Part shown: in pieces, positions 52,075 to 60,238 of the stretch
How the letters are laid out: the number at the start of each line of letters is the position of its first letter
Position numbering within the stretch: the stretch's first letter is position 1
NCBI RefSeq assembly: GCF_013391635.1
Contig: NZ_JACAWU010000001.1
Span: 1,240,001 to 1,304,000 of the forward strand
Length of the DNA stretch: 64,000 nucleotides
Source of the DNA: Natronomonas gomsonensis
GTDB lineage: Archaea; Halobacteriota; Halobacteria; Halobacteriales; Haloarculaceae
Direction of reading: 5' to 3'
Notes under the pieces: generated by a model
The model's input: only the letters and a program-made list of their open reading frames with translations
What the model was told of the DNA's origin: nothing
Database searches by the model: none
Position numbers and translations under genes: made by a program

Positions 52075-53409
52075 GTGAGACGGGTTCCGTTCACTCGATT
52101 ACAGGAAGCCGTCTTCCACATCGAGCGAGCCTACACGCCGTTGAACATACAGGCCGAAGCCACGACGACGGCGACACTCGACGCCGAACGGCTCGCGACG
52201 GCCGCCGGACAGGCCTGCGAAGCCTACCCGATAGTGAAGGGTCGCCGCCGTCGGGACGCCAGCGGTCCAACGGACTACGCCTGGGTGATTCCCGACGGGC
52301 CCGCTGACGTTCCCCTCGAAACCGTCGACTCGGACGACGCCGACCTCGGTGAACTCCGACGGCGGTTCTACGGCCAGCGGTTCGACCTCCAGACGGAGTC
52401 TCCCCTCCGGTTGCTCGTGGTTCGCGGCGGTGGCACCGACGGGGGCGACCGGCTCTGTGTCTGTGCCAGCCACGTCTCGATGGACGGCGTCGGCGCACTC
52501 CGAGTGCTGTACGCGCTGCTCGTCGCGTATCGCGGTGACGACCCGACCCCGCACCCCGTCGAGAAGTCGCCCCGGGAGATGATACGAACGATTCGGCCCA
52601 CCGACCCGACGCGCCGCCTTCGGTCGATGGGTGCGGCCGCCCGGCGACTCAGATACCTCTTCGACCCACCTGCGAGGCTCTCCGCGGGGGATTCGAGTTC
52701 CGTCGAGTGGCGATTCGCCCACCGACACCTCGATGCCGACCTGACCGGCCGTCTCATCGGCGGGGGGCCGGAGGAATCCACGGTCAATGACCTGCTCCTC
52801 GCGGCCCTGCACCTCACCATCGACCGATGGAACGCTTCCGCTCCCGACGATCTCGGAAAAATCGGCCTCATGATGCCGGTGAACGCCCGGCCTCGGGACC
52901 GGTTCTACGACGGCGTCGGACTGTACACCCTCTTCGACAGCGTCACCACCGACGCCTCGCATCGTCGGAACGTGGCGAGGACCCTCTCGCAAGTGACCGA
53001 ACAGACGCGTCACACCAAACGGAGCGACCGACCGCTGGGGTTCCTCGAATGGTGGCACCTCGCCTCGGCGACGCTGCCGCTTTCGGTCCGAAAGCGACTC
53101 CCCCGACTGCTCGATGGCCCCGGCGAGCGCCTGCTGGATACGGCTGTGCTGTCGAACCTCGGTCGGATTCCGGAACTGCCGGCGCTGCCCGAGGGGACGT
53201 TCGAGCAGTTGTGGTTTACGCCGCCCTGTTGGCCGCCGACACCGGTCAGTATCGGCGTCGCGACCGTCGGGAACAGACTCCACCTCGGGTTCCGGTACAT
53301 CCGCTCGGGGTTCGACGCCGCGGCCGCCGAGTCGTTCGCGGACCGCTTCTGTGAGCAGTTGCGCGCGACGGTGCGAGACACCACCGGTGACGACAGAAGA
53401 CATTTGTAA
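52075..53409 (+). CDS. Condensation-domain / acyltransferase-like protein
   Basis: A 444-residue member of the CoA-dependent acyltransferase superfamily (NRPS condensation domains, wax ester synthases, alcohol acetyltransferases). The catalytic HxxxDG motif is ASHVSMDGVGA (His133, Asp137, Gly138), with the second conserved region KIGLMMPVNARPRDRFYDGV and FSNLG-like AVLSNLGRIPEL. There is no carrier domain, so it is a stand-alone enzyme. No in-frame ATG exists near; GTG 52075 is used, after a six-codon frame MREGDS whose TGA overlaps it. Its position between two CoA-synthesis genes fits use of acyl-CoA. Confidence 0.82.
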   Translation: MRRVPFTRLQEAVFHIERAYTPLNIQAEATTTATLDAERLATAAGQACEAYPIVKGRRRRDASGPTDYAWVIPDGPADVPLETVDSDDADLGELRRRFYGQRFDLQTESPLRLLVVRGGGTDGGDRLCVCASHVSMDGVGALRVLYALLVAYRGDDPTPHPVEKSPREMIRTIRPTDPTRRLRSMGAAARRLRYLFDPPARLSAGDSSSVEWRFAHRHLDADLTGRLIGGGPEESTVNDLLLAALHLTIDRWNASAPDDLGKIGLMMPVNARPRDRFYDGVGLYTLFDSVTTDASHRRNVARTLSQVTEQTRHTKRSDRPLGFLEWWHLASATLPLSVRKRLPRLLDGPGERLLDTAVLSNLGRIPELPALPEGTFEQLWFTPPCWPPTPVSIGVATVGNRLHLGFRYIRSGFDAAAAESFADRFCEQLRATVRDTTGDDRRHL

Positions 53410-53430
53410 TCGGGTCCGAAACGCGAATCG

Positions 53431-54009
53431 ATGTCCCTCCAGGCTTCCGCCGACCGGTTCCGACCGGTCTCGGTTCCCGTTTCGCTGTTCGTCCTCGTCG
53501 TGGCAACGCTGGTGTTCGTCCCGCCGCTGGTGTTGGGCGAGGTGACGTTCAGAACGTACGCAATCGCGACCGCGGTGTTCATCCTCGCCGTCTCGTCGGT
53601 GTTCCCGTACGCCGTCGTCGTCGCCGTCGGGACGCTGCCGCTGTTGTACCTGGGCTTCGGGACCTTCGCCTCGCCGACGACGCTTCCGGCCGAGGACGAC
53701 TCGCCTTCGATGACGGCTGCCGTCCGCCACGTCGTCGCGGGTATCGCCTACGTCCTCGCGTCGGCCGTCGTCGGTGGCGTCGGTCTCGGCGCCGACTTCG
53801 CGGTGTCGAGCGGTTCCTCCCCGTCCCCCCTGCCGTCGCTGTTAATCGTCGGCGGAGTCGTCGTCGCGAGCGTCTTCGTCGGCCTCCAACTGTGGCGCTA
53901 CGACGGCGAGGGGACCTTCGACTGGCGGACGGTCGCAACGACGGTCGTCCTCGGTGGCCTCCTCGCGCTGTCGCCGTCCGTCGCCCTCTGGGTGTTCGGC
54001 GGCGTGTAG
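53431..54009 (+). CDS. Membrane protein of unknown function
   Basis: A 192-residue hydrophobic protein with about five to six transmembrane helices, for example PVSLFVLVVATLVFVPPLVL, YAIATAVFILAVSSVFPYAV, VAGIAYVLASAVVGGVGLGA and LLIVGGVVVASVFVGLQLWR. Soluble parts are short and acidic (AEDDSPS). Stop and start separations of 21 and 54 bases place it between the condensation-domain gene and phosphopantothenate synthetase, and a TATA-like TTTGTAATC lies upstream. I recognise no family. Confidence 0.72.
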   Translation: MSLQASADRFRPVSVPVSLFVLVVATLVFVPPLVLGEVTFRTYAIATAVFILAVSSVFPYAVVVAVGTLPLLYLGFGTFASPTTLPAEDDSPSMTAAVRHVVAGIAYVLASAVVGGVGLGADFAVSSGSSPSPLPSLLIVGGVVVASVFVGLQLWRYDGEGTFDWRTVATTVVLGGLLALSPSVALWVFGGV

Positions 54010-54063
54010 TCCCGAGCACCGCCGAGCGGGAGTCTTTTATCGGCCCGTCGCCCACCAATTCCC

Positions 54064-54810
54064 ATGACCGGTCCGGAGATTCCGGAGTCACACCCCCGAT
54101 ACGAGTCGCTTTTGACGCGACACCGTATCGAGGAGGGGGTCGACCTCGGCATCACGTCCAGACAGGGACTCATCGCACAGGGTCGCGGCGAGGCCTTCGA
54201 CTACCTCCTCGGCGAGGAGACGATTCCCAGCGCCGACGCGGCCGAACGCGTCGCCGCTGCCCATCTACTGCGCGCTGACCACGCCGTCCTCTCTATCAAC
54301 GGCAACGTCGCAGCGCTGGCCCCCGGCGAGATGGTCGAACTCGCCGAAGCGACGGGTGCGGCTCTGGAAGTGAACCTGTTCAACCGAACCGAAGAGCGGA
54401 TGGAGAACATCGCGGAGTACCTCCGCGAACACGGCGCCGAGGAAGTGCTGGGGTTGACGGCCGACGGTCGGATTCCCGGTCTGGACCACGAGCGGGCGAA
54501 GGTCGACGCCGACGGCATCGGCAGCGCCGACGTGGTTCTCGTCCCGCTGGAGGACGGCGACCGTGCGGAGGCGCTCGCCGAGATGGGCAAGACCGAACTC
54601 GTCGTCGACCTCAACCCGATGTCGCGGTCGGCCAAGTCGGCGACGGTTCCCATCATCGACAATCTCATCCGCGCCGTGCCGAACATCACAGCCCACGCTC
54701 GTGACCTCTCGGATGCGAGCGAGGGCGAACTCGACGCTATCATCGAGGACTTCGACAGTGGGGCGGCACTCGAAGCGGCGGAGCAACGGATTCGAAGTCT
54801 CGACGAGTAG
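54064..54810 (+). CDS. 4-phosphopantoate--beta-alanine ligase (phosphopantothenate synthetase)
   Basis: Joins 4-phosphopantoate to beta-alanine with ATP to give 4'-phosphopantothenate, the archaeal route to CoA. The 248-residue protein matches the archaeal family with SHPRYESLLTRHRIEEGVDL at the N-terminus, GLIAQGRGEAFDYLLGE, SINGNVAALAPGEMVELA, NLFNRTEERMENIAEYLREH and the C-terminal VVDLNPMSRSAKSATVPIID. A TATA-like TCTTTTATC is about 26 bases upstream. Its substrates come from pantoate kinase (same cluster) and aspartate decarboxylase (16.5 kb). Confidence 0.95.
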   Translation: MTGPEIPESHPRYESLLTRHRIEEGVDLGITSRQGLIAQGRGEAFDYLLGEETIPSADAAERVAAAHLLRADHAVLSINGNVAALAPGEMVELAEATGAALEVNLFNRTEERMENIAEYLREHGAEEVLGLTADGRIPGLDHERAKVDADGIGSADVVLVPLEDGDRAEALAEMGKTELVVDLNPMSRSAKSATVPIIDNLIRAVPNITAHARDLSDASEGELDAIIEDFDSGAALEAAEQRIRSLDE

Positions 54811-54904
54811 GAATCGAGGCGAGAGCCGTTCTACCCAGCGAATCGACACGTGTCGTGCGTGCGTCTGACGTAGTGTTTTGTGTCAGGAGACTCTAGACAT
54901 TCCC

Positions 54905-55846
54905 ATGGCTAGCCTCACGGAGGTCTACAAGGGAGGCAACGGGGCCGGCCTCCGGCGGCTGTACGCCGGTGTCGCGCTGTTCGGGGTCGGCGCGGTCCTA
55001 CTCGTTGCTGGTATCGTCATCGCAGCCACCGGTGTCGGCAGCCGTTTCGGCTTCGATATGTTCGAAGCCCGGCGGGTCGCCGGCATTCTCGGCGGCCTCG
55101 GGCTGCCGGCGGTGCTGCTCGGAACCATGACCGTCCTGCCGCGGTCCTCGCGGAAGGTTCGCGTCGCGGCCTTCGCCGGAGCGGCCGTCAGCGCCGCCGG
55201 CGTCGTCCTGTTCAACGGCGCCTACCCCGTCGATTGGGTCGGCGGCTCCGGGGACACGTCGATGACGCTCGTCGTCGCCGCGGTGTACTTCTTCGGTACG
55301 CTGGTCACCTCGTGGTGTCTGTTCACCGCCGTCGCGAACTTCAAGGCGCGCAACGACCCCGGCGGCACCGTCAAACTCGAGATCACGAAGGAGGGCGAGA
55401 CGAAAGTCGTCGAGGTGTCCAACGACCGCCTGAAGGGAACGCTCGGCGGTATCGGCCTGCTCGGCGGCACGCCCGACGGCAACGTCGAAACCCAGACGAA
55501 TCACGGTTCGGAGTCCACCGGCAGCACGACCCACGACGACGGCGCGACGGTGACCCACGCGAATAAAACCACCTCGCGGTCGCGAAGCGACGGCTTCGGC
55601 GGTTCGAGTGCCGGTGTGACCGATGGCGGGTCGACGACGACCGACTCCGTCGGAACGCCACCGACGACCGACGACGCCGAGTTCCTCGACGACGAACCCT
55701 CGGCACCTGTCGGCGACACCTACTGCGGCAACTGCAAGCACTTCCGGTACGTCCGTACCGACGACGGTATGGTACCGTACTGTGGCCTCCACAGCGAGCA
55801 GATGGACGACATGGACGCCTGCGAGCAGTGGACGCCGAACAACTGA
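54905..55846 (+). CDS. Membrane protein with C-terminal zinc ribbon (DUF7139-like)
   Basis: A 313-residue protein. Four transmembrane helices occupy about residues 20-160 (LYAGVALFGVGAVLLVAGIV, RVAGILGGLGLPAVLLGTM, and two more). A long Gly/Ser/Thr/Asp-rich linker (about 190-265) then leads to a small Cys-rich module: YCGNCKHFRY, PYCGLHSEQ and DACEQW, four or five cysteines forming a probable zinc ribbon at the C-terminus. Function unknown; it could tether a regulatory zinc finger to the membrane. The ATG at 54905 has a TATA-like TAGTGTTTTG about 26 bases upstream. Confidence 0.75.
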   Translation: MASLTEVYKGGNGAGLRRLYAGVALFGVGAVLLVAGIVIAATGVGSRFGFDMFEARRVAGILGGLGLPAVLLGTMTVLPRSSRKVRVAAFAGAAVSAAGVVLFNGAYPVDWVGGSGDTSMTLVVAAVYFFGTLVTSWCLFTAVANFKARNDPGGTVKLEITKEGETKVVEVSNDRLKGTLGGIGLLGGTPDGNVETQTNHGSESTGSTTHDDGATVTHANKTTSRSRSDGFGGSSAGVTDGGSTTTDSVGTPPTTDDAEFLDDEPSAPVGDTYCGNCKHFRYVRTDDGMVPYCGLHSEQMDDMDACEQWTPNN

Positions 55847-55852
55847 GTCGAC

Positions 55853-56326
55853 TTATCCGATTACTTCTTTCATCCGCTTCCAGTGGCTCCCCTTCCAGAA
55901 CAGTTGCCCGCAGTCCTGACAGCGCCAGCAGTCGGTTTCTTGGGGGTCGGGCGCGTATCCGGGCGTCGTCTCGTCGTCCTCGACCGGGACAAGCGAACCG
56001 TTACACCGACCACACCGCGTGGGCACCTCGGCGACGGCCAACTCGACGCCCGCCTCGCGTAGCTCGGCCAGTTGGTCCTCGATATCGCGTTTCGTCAGGA
56101 GTATCGAGGACTCGGCCTGCCCAGCCAGTGAGACGTCCCGAGTGAGAAGCGTCCTGTTTTCCTCGGCGGCGATATCGAGGATGCGGTCGTCGGCCTCGAC
56201 GCCGCGATCACCGGCGTAGACGGCATCGTAGCCGCACAGTCGGAGATACACGGTGAGTTTGCCGAGCATCACGTCGAGCAACAGCCGGTCCGTTTCGGGA
56301 TGAAACCCCGAATCTCGCCCGGTCAC
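55853..56326 (-). CDS. Mut7-C RNase-like PIN protein with zinc ribbon
   Basis: A 157-residue protein of the Mut7-C (DUF82) family: a PIN-like fold with LLLDVMLGKLTVYLRLCGYD, YAGDRGVEADDRILDIAAEE and NRTLLTRDVSLA (acidic residues in PIN-like positions), followed by a zinc ribbon CGRCNGSL and CWRCQDCGQLFWKGSHW. Some members act as RNases or bind RNA. The GTG start at 56326 overlaps the polX stop by 4 bases (GTGA), so it is probably translated in coupling with polX. It converges on the DUF7139-like gene. Confidence 0.85.
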   Translation of the reverse strand: MTGRDSGFHPETDRLLLDVMLGKLTVYLRLCGYDAVYAGDRGVEADDRILDIAAEENRTLLTRDVSLAGQAESSILLTKRDIEDQLAELREAGVELAVAEVPTRCGRCNGSLVPVEDDETTPGYAPDPQETDCWRCQDCGQLFWKGSHWKRMKEVIG

Positions 56327-58068
56327 AGCCCCAGGAACTCCCGAATGCCGTCGGCGTCTCGGGTGTTGAGTACGTCGTCGGCTTCGGCCCATCCGCGCCG
56401 GGCCGTGTGAACGCCGTAGCGAATCGAGTCGTAGGCGCCGGGGCGGTGGGCGTCGGTGTCGATGGCGATTGTCGCCCCCGCCTCGATTGCGACTTTGACG
56501 TTACTGGAGCGGAGGTCGAGACGGCGTGGGTCGGCGTTGATTTCGAGGGCAGTCCCGCTGTCGGCGGCGGCTTCGGCGACACGCTCGATGTCGAGGTCCA
56601 ATCCCGGCCGTTGGTTCAACAACCGGCCCGTGGGGTGGCCGACGATGTCGACTTCGGGGTGTTCGATGGCGGCGACGATACGGTCGGTGCCGTCGCCGTC
56701 GAGGTCGCTGTGTGGCGAGGCGACGACGCAGTCCAACTCGGCGAGGACGTCCTCGCCGACCGAGACACTACCGTCGGCGCCGATGTTGGCCTCGACCCCG
56801 GCGAAGACGTCGATATCGATGGCGTCGTCGACGGCGCGGATCTCCTCGATTTGCGCCCGCAGTTCCTCGTCGGTCAGGCCGACACCGCCGACCATCCCCG
56901 GGCCGGTGGCGTGGTCGGCAATCGAGATGTAGTCGTGGCCGAAGTCGGCGGCGGCCTCGGCCATCGCCTCGATGGTCGTCTGGCCGTCGGAGTACTCCGT
57001 GTGGAGGTGGAGGTCGCCGCGAACGTCGTCGACCGTGAGGAGGTCGGGCAACTCGCCGGCCGCTGCGGCGGCGACTTCCCCGCGGTTCTCCCGCAACTCG
57101 GGGGCCATCCACGCCATGTCGAGTGCGTCGTAGACGCCTTCTTCGGTTTTGCCGGCGACGCGTTCGCCGACACGCTGGCCCGAATCCGGGTCTTCGACAC
57201 TACTGATGTCGAAGACGCCGTATTCGTTGACCTTCAATCCCATCTCGATGGCGCGGTTCCGGACGGCGACGTTGTGGTCCTTGCTGCCGGTGAAGTACTG
57301 GAGGGCGGCGCCGAACTCCGCATCGACGACGACGCGTAAATCGACTCGCATGCCGTTCTTCCGGACTGAGGCCTTGCTCGTGCCGGCCTCGATGACCGTG
57401 CCGGCTTCCTCCCACGACTCGAAGGCCTCGACGACCGCGTCGGCGTCGTCGCTGCCGACGAGGACGTCGATATCGCCGATTGTGGGCCGCCAGCGTCGCA
57501 GCGACCCCGCCACGTCGACGCGCTCGACGGCATCGAGGCTCTCGAAGAACGCCAACACCCGGTCGGCGACGGGACGGGCCTCCCCCAGCAGGCTTCGCGC
57601 TCTGGACTCCCGAGCGAACGGAATCGCCTCGAGGATGTTCTCCTCGGTCTTGGCGCCGAACCCTTTCACCTCGCGTATCTCGCCGGCCTCGGCGGCGGCT
57701 TCGAGGTCCTCTAGGGTCTCCACGCCGAGGGCGTCGTACAGCGCCTCGACGGTCTTGGGGCCGACGCCCTCGACGGCGGTGAGCGCGTCCATCTCGACCG
57801 GCAAGCCCTCCCTGAGTCCCTCCAATTCCTCGATTTCGCCGGTGTCGAGATACTCGACGATTTTCGAGGCGATGGCGTCGCCGACATCTTCGATTTCCTT
57901 GATGGCTTCCTCGCCGCCCTTCTCGCGGAGCGTTTCGACGGCGACGGTGTGGCCCCGGACGCTGTCGGCGGCCCGCCGGTAGCTGTTCGGCTTGTAGTCG
58001 ATGTCGCGGGCCTCGAGGTGGTCGGCGAACTCCTCCAACAGCGCCGCGATTTCGGCGTTCCTGCTCAT
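56323..58068 (-). CDS. polX: PolX-type DNA polymerase/3'-5' exonuclease (Pol beta plus PHP domain)
   Basis: A 581-residue family X polymerase involved in base-excision repair. The N-terminal 8-kDa-like and helix-hairpin-helix region contains LTAVEGVGPKTVEALYDALG. The nucleotidyltransferase core shows GSLRRWRPTIGDIDVLVGS, whose GDID supplies catalytic Asp residues, with a third in MRVDLRVVV. The C-terminal PHP metal-dependent phosphoesterase domain begins DLHLHTEYSDGQTT and gives 3'-5' exonuclease activity in the family. It starts 2 bases after the DUF5788 stop and overlaps the Mut7-C gene by 4 bases, forming a three-gene unit. Confidence 0.94.
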   Translation of the reverse strand: MSRNAEIAALLEEFADHLEARDIDYKPNSYRRAADSVRGHTVAVETLREKGGEEAIKEIEDVGDAIASKIVEYLDTGEIEELEGLREGLPVEMDALTAVEGVGPKTVEALYDALGVETLEDLEAAAEAGEIREVKGFGAKTEENILEAIPFARESRARSLLGEARPVADRVLAFFESLDAVERVDVAGSLRRWRPTIGDIDVLVGSDDADAVVEAFESWEEAGTVIEAGTSKASVRKNGMRVDLRVVVDAEFGAALQYFTGSKDHNVAVRNRAIEMGLKVNEYGVFDISSVEDPDSGQRVGERVAGKTEEGVYDALDMAWMAPELRENRGEVAAAAAGELPDLLTVDDVRGDLHLHTEYSDGQTTIEAMAEAAADFGHDYISIADHATGPGMVGGVGLTDEELRAQIEEIRAVDDAIDIDVFAGVEANIGADGSVSVGEDVLAELDCVVASPHSDLDGDGTDRIVAAIEHPEVDIVGHPTGRLLNQRPGLDLDIERVAEAAADSGTALEINADPRRLDLRSSNVKVAIEAGATIAIDTDAHRPGAYDSIRYGVHTARRGWAEADDVLNTRDADGIREFLGL

Positions 58069-58070
58069 GG

Positions 58071-58505
58071 TTATCGTACCGCCGGTCCGTCGTCGTCGCG
58101 GCCCATCGCCTGCTTCAGGAAGTCCATCCACCGTTTCGTGTCGGCGGCCTCCTGTCGCTTCGCCTCGGCTTCGACGCTTCCCGCGTTGAGGTTCTCTAGG
58201 GCCTCAAGTGCCCGGTCGATGCCGATGATGGCGTCGGCCAACTCCTCGCCCGACTCGAAACTGATTTCGCCCTCCTCGATTCGGTCCTTCCGTTCGAGGC
58301 GCTCCCGTCGGAGGTTCCGCTTTGCCTGCTCGACGCGGTCGCGCTCGCCGGGCGGCACCGAATCCAGCCGCTTGATTTCGAAGACGAACGACTGCAGTTC
58401 GACCTCCTCGCCCTGCACGTCGATTCGCTCGGGGATGTCGACGCCGAGCGTCGCGCTCTCGCGGCCGATGCGTTCGAGGAGCTGTTTCCGCTCGTACTCC
58501 TGCAC
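58071..58505 (-). CDS. DUF5788 family protein
   Basis: A 144-residue charged, mostly helical protein: VQEYERKQLLERIGRESATL at the N-terminus, then VELQSFVFEIKRLDSVPPGE and a long amphipathic helix ERDRVEQAKRNLRRERLERK, ending in ANDLN-like GIDRALEALENLNAG. It matches the haloarchaeal DUF5788 family; function unknown. The GTG start at 58505 is supported by a TATA box (minus-strand GTTATTTG, 58530-58537) centred about 28 bases upstream. It is the promoter-proximal gene of the polX operon, so a repair link is possible but unproven. Confidence 0.8.
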   Translation of the reverse strand: MQEYERKQLLERIGRESATLGVDIPERIDVQGEEVELQSFVFEIKRLDSVPPGERDRVEQAKRNLRRERLERKDRIEEGEISFESGEELADAIIGIDRALEALENLNAGSVEAEAKRQEAADTKRWMDFLKQAMGRDDDGPAVR

Positions 58506-58529
58506 GCCTCGACGTGGGGGTTGGAGGGG

Positions 58530-58537
58530 CAAATAAC
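58530..58537 (-). promoter_or_regulatory. TATA box of the DUF5788-polX-Mut7-C unit
   Basis: Minus-strand GTTATTTG centred 28 bases upstream of the GTG at 58505, fixing that start as leaderless and discarding the ATG at 58532 that lies within the box. Confidence 0.65.
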
Positions 58538-58955
58538 AATCGCTGATGCCGGGTGTAGTCGTTGAGTTTCTGATTACTGCGGTGCGAACAATATCTCCGA
58601 CGCCCTCGGCCGGGAGCGCGTGTCGGCCTTGGCCGACCGCGCGACATGCGCGGCGCTACGCGCCGCGATGTAGGTTCGCGGGCCGTCGGCCCGCGCAACC
58701 CGGGGAAGGGCAGGGCTACAGCGGGTCGAACAGCGACATCCTTGGTGGACTGAAAGGGCGAGGCACGGTGGCGCCGAAGGAGCGTCGCTGCTCGGGCACT
58801 ACCCGAACGAAGTGAGGGTATCCCGAGCAGCGACCGCCCGCGTGCCGAGGGCTTTCGTGGTCGTGCTGTCCTCGTTCCCACGCTCGGTCCTCACGACAAC
58901 GACATACTTCCCGTAGTATCGACGGGTACACAAGCGACGAGTGCCGACCGGCGGT
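58538..58955. other. Long intergenic region with several strong hairpins
   Basis: About 420 bases between the divergent DUF5788 and Get3 genes without a convincing coding frame. It holds consecutive hairpins at 58616-58642 (stem 12 bp with one bulge), 58644-58671 (12 bp with one bulge, loop TAC), 58677-58695 (8 bp, loop GTC) and a 13-bp stem at 58784-58796/58822-58834. The last is enclosed by GGCACG/CGTGCC arms. A GACTGAAAGGGCGAGG-type segment (58748-58763) and GGGCTTTCGTGG (58849-58860) bracket it. The right end should contain the get3 promoter (weak element near 58924-58934). Confidence 0.6.
58741..58866. ncRNA. Candidate structured RNA or dispersed intergenic element
   Basis: Outer arms ACTGAAAG (58749-58756) and CTTTCGT (58852-58858) pair imperfectly; inside are GGCACG (58762-58767) with CGTGCC (58841-58846), then the 13-bp stem GTCGCTGCTCGGG / CCCGAGCAGCGAC with an inner TACCC/GGGTA stem. 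Nested, closed pairing over about 110 bases is consistent with a folded RNA or with a palindromic repeat element. I have the impression that similar ACTGAAAGGGCGAGG segments recur in haloarchaeal genomes, but I cannot check this here. Confidence 0.4.
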
Positions 58956-60047
58956 ATGAGCGAACTCACCGTCGAGCCGGTCGAGTCGGTCGACGAATCC
59001 GAGTTACCGGTCGGCGTCGACGCCCCGGAGTACGTCCTCTACGGCGGGAAGGGCGGCGTCGGCAAGACGACGTGTGCGGCGGCGACGGGGCTGGCGAGTG
59101 CCCGCGACGGGACGGCGACGCTGGTGGTCTCGACGGACCCCGCCCACTCGCTTTCGGATACGCTGAACACCGAGATCGGTTCGGAGCCGACACGAATCAA
59201 AGACGATATCCCGCTGTACGCGGTCGAAATCGACCCCGAGGCGGCCTCTGAGGGGCCGTTCGTCACCGACGAGGAGGGCCAAGCGGAGGCGGAGTTCGAC
59301 GCTGGCGCTGCCGGCGGCACGGACGGTGCGATGGGGGGTCTCGGTGGTCTCGAAGGGATGCTCGGCGGCGGCGACCACCCGCTTGCCGGCGGTGCGATGC
59401 CGGGGGCCGACGAGGCGGCGGCGATGCAACTACTCCTCGAATACCTTGACGACCCGCGATTCGAACGGGTCGTCGTCGACACGGCGCCGACGGGACACAC
59501 CCTGCGGCTGCTCGAACTCCCTGACGTGATGGATTCGATGGTCGGACGGCTGCTCGCCTTCCGGGAGAAACTGTCGGGGATGGCGGGTAGCCTCGGCGGC
59601 CTGTTCGGCGGCGGGAGCGACGAGGGAATGGAGGAGGGCGTCGACGATTTACGGGAGCTGTCGTCGAAAATCGAGCGCCTCCGGACCGCGCTTCGGGACC
59701 CCTCTCGAACCGACTTCCGGGTCGTGATGGTGCCCGAGGAGATGAGCGTCGTCGAGAGCGAACGGCTCATCGATCGCTTGGAGGGGTTCGGGATTCCGGT
59801 CGGGACGGTCGTCGTCAACCGGGTGAGCGAGGATTTGACCGACGTTGCGGGCTTCGATGAGGAGTGGTTCGTCGCGCCCGACACCGAACACTGTGAGTTC
59901 TGTCGGCGGCGCTGGGAGGTCCAGCGGTCGGCACTCCAGCGGGCGCAGGAACTGTTCCGCGGACGGGACGTGAAACGGGTGCCGCTGTTCGCCGAGGCGG
60001 TGCAGGGCGAGGCGATGCTGGGCGTCGTCGGTTCGTGTCTCGATTAG
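58956..60047 (+). CDS. Get3/ArsA-family ATPase
   Basis: A 363-residue P-loop ATPase of the ArsA/TRC40/Get3 family. The deviant Walker A is GGKGGVGKTT (residues 30-39), with STDPAHSLSDT (switch I region) and DTAPTGHTLRLLELP (switch II). A HCEFCRRRW CxxC motif (about residues 310-318) is typical of Get3-type zinc dimers rather than ArsA arsenite pumps, which have two P-loops and metal cysteines. An insertion rich in Gly, Met and Leu (about residues 108-150, MGGLGGLEGMLGGG) corresponds to the hydrophobic client-binding region. A role in tail-anchored membrane protein delivery is inferred. Confidence 0.9.
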   Translation: MSELTVEPVESVDESELPVGVDAPEYVLYGGKGGVGKTTCAAATGLASARDGTATLVVSTDPAHSLSDTLNTEIGSEPTRIKDDIPLYAVEIDPEAASEGPFVTDEEGQAEAEFDAGAAGGTDGAMGGLGGLEGMLGGGDHPLAGGAMPGADEAAAMQLLLEYLDDPRFERVVVDTAPTGHTLRLLELPDVMDSMVGRLLAFREKLSGMAGSLGGLFGGGSDEGMEEGVDDLRELSSKIERLRTALRDPSRTDFRVVMVPEEMSVVESERLIDRLEGFGIPVGTVVVNRVSEDLTDVAGFDEEWFVAPDTEHCEFCRRRWEVQRSALQRAQELFRGRDVKRVPLFAEAVQGEAMLGVVGSCLD

Positions 60048-60202
60048 TCGAATTGAAACGCCGTCAGGAGGACGGCGATGCCGATGACGGCGCCGAGGGC
60101 GGCGAGGACGAGTTCTCCGTCGGCGACGGCCCGTGCCGCCTGTCCGAGCAGGAAGAAGCCGACCACGAGACCGCCGATTCTCAGGAGCGTCCCTCGGTCC
60201 AT
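60044..60202 (-). CDS. 52-residue membrane protein
   Basis: A short frame with two predicted transmembrane helices: IGGLVVGFFLLGQAARAV and LAALGAVIGIAVLLTAFQF, after a basic start (MDRGTLLR). It overlaps the get3 stop by 4 bases in convergent orientation. A TATA-like element (minus-strand GCTTTGTC, about 60225-60232) lies some 26 bases before the ATG. Codon use and hydrophobicity support a real small membrane protein; I recognise no family. Confidence 0.68.
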   Translation of the reverse strand: MDRGTLLRIGGLVVGFFLLGQAARAVADGELVLAALGAVIGIAVLLTAFQFD

Positions 60203-60238
60203 GGTCGGGACTCGAAGCGAACGGACAAAGCAGCGTCG

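Noticed and set aside
58676-58740. Possible tRNA because of a GGTTCG-like string in the structured region
   Set aside because: No acceptor stem, anticodon arm or full T-arm consensus can be folded around it.
58204-58881. Open frames of more than 200 codons crossing the DUF5788 gene and the structured intergenic region
   Set aside because: They are Arg-rich with no recognisable motifs, cross a real gene and its promoter, and look like frame shadows.
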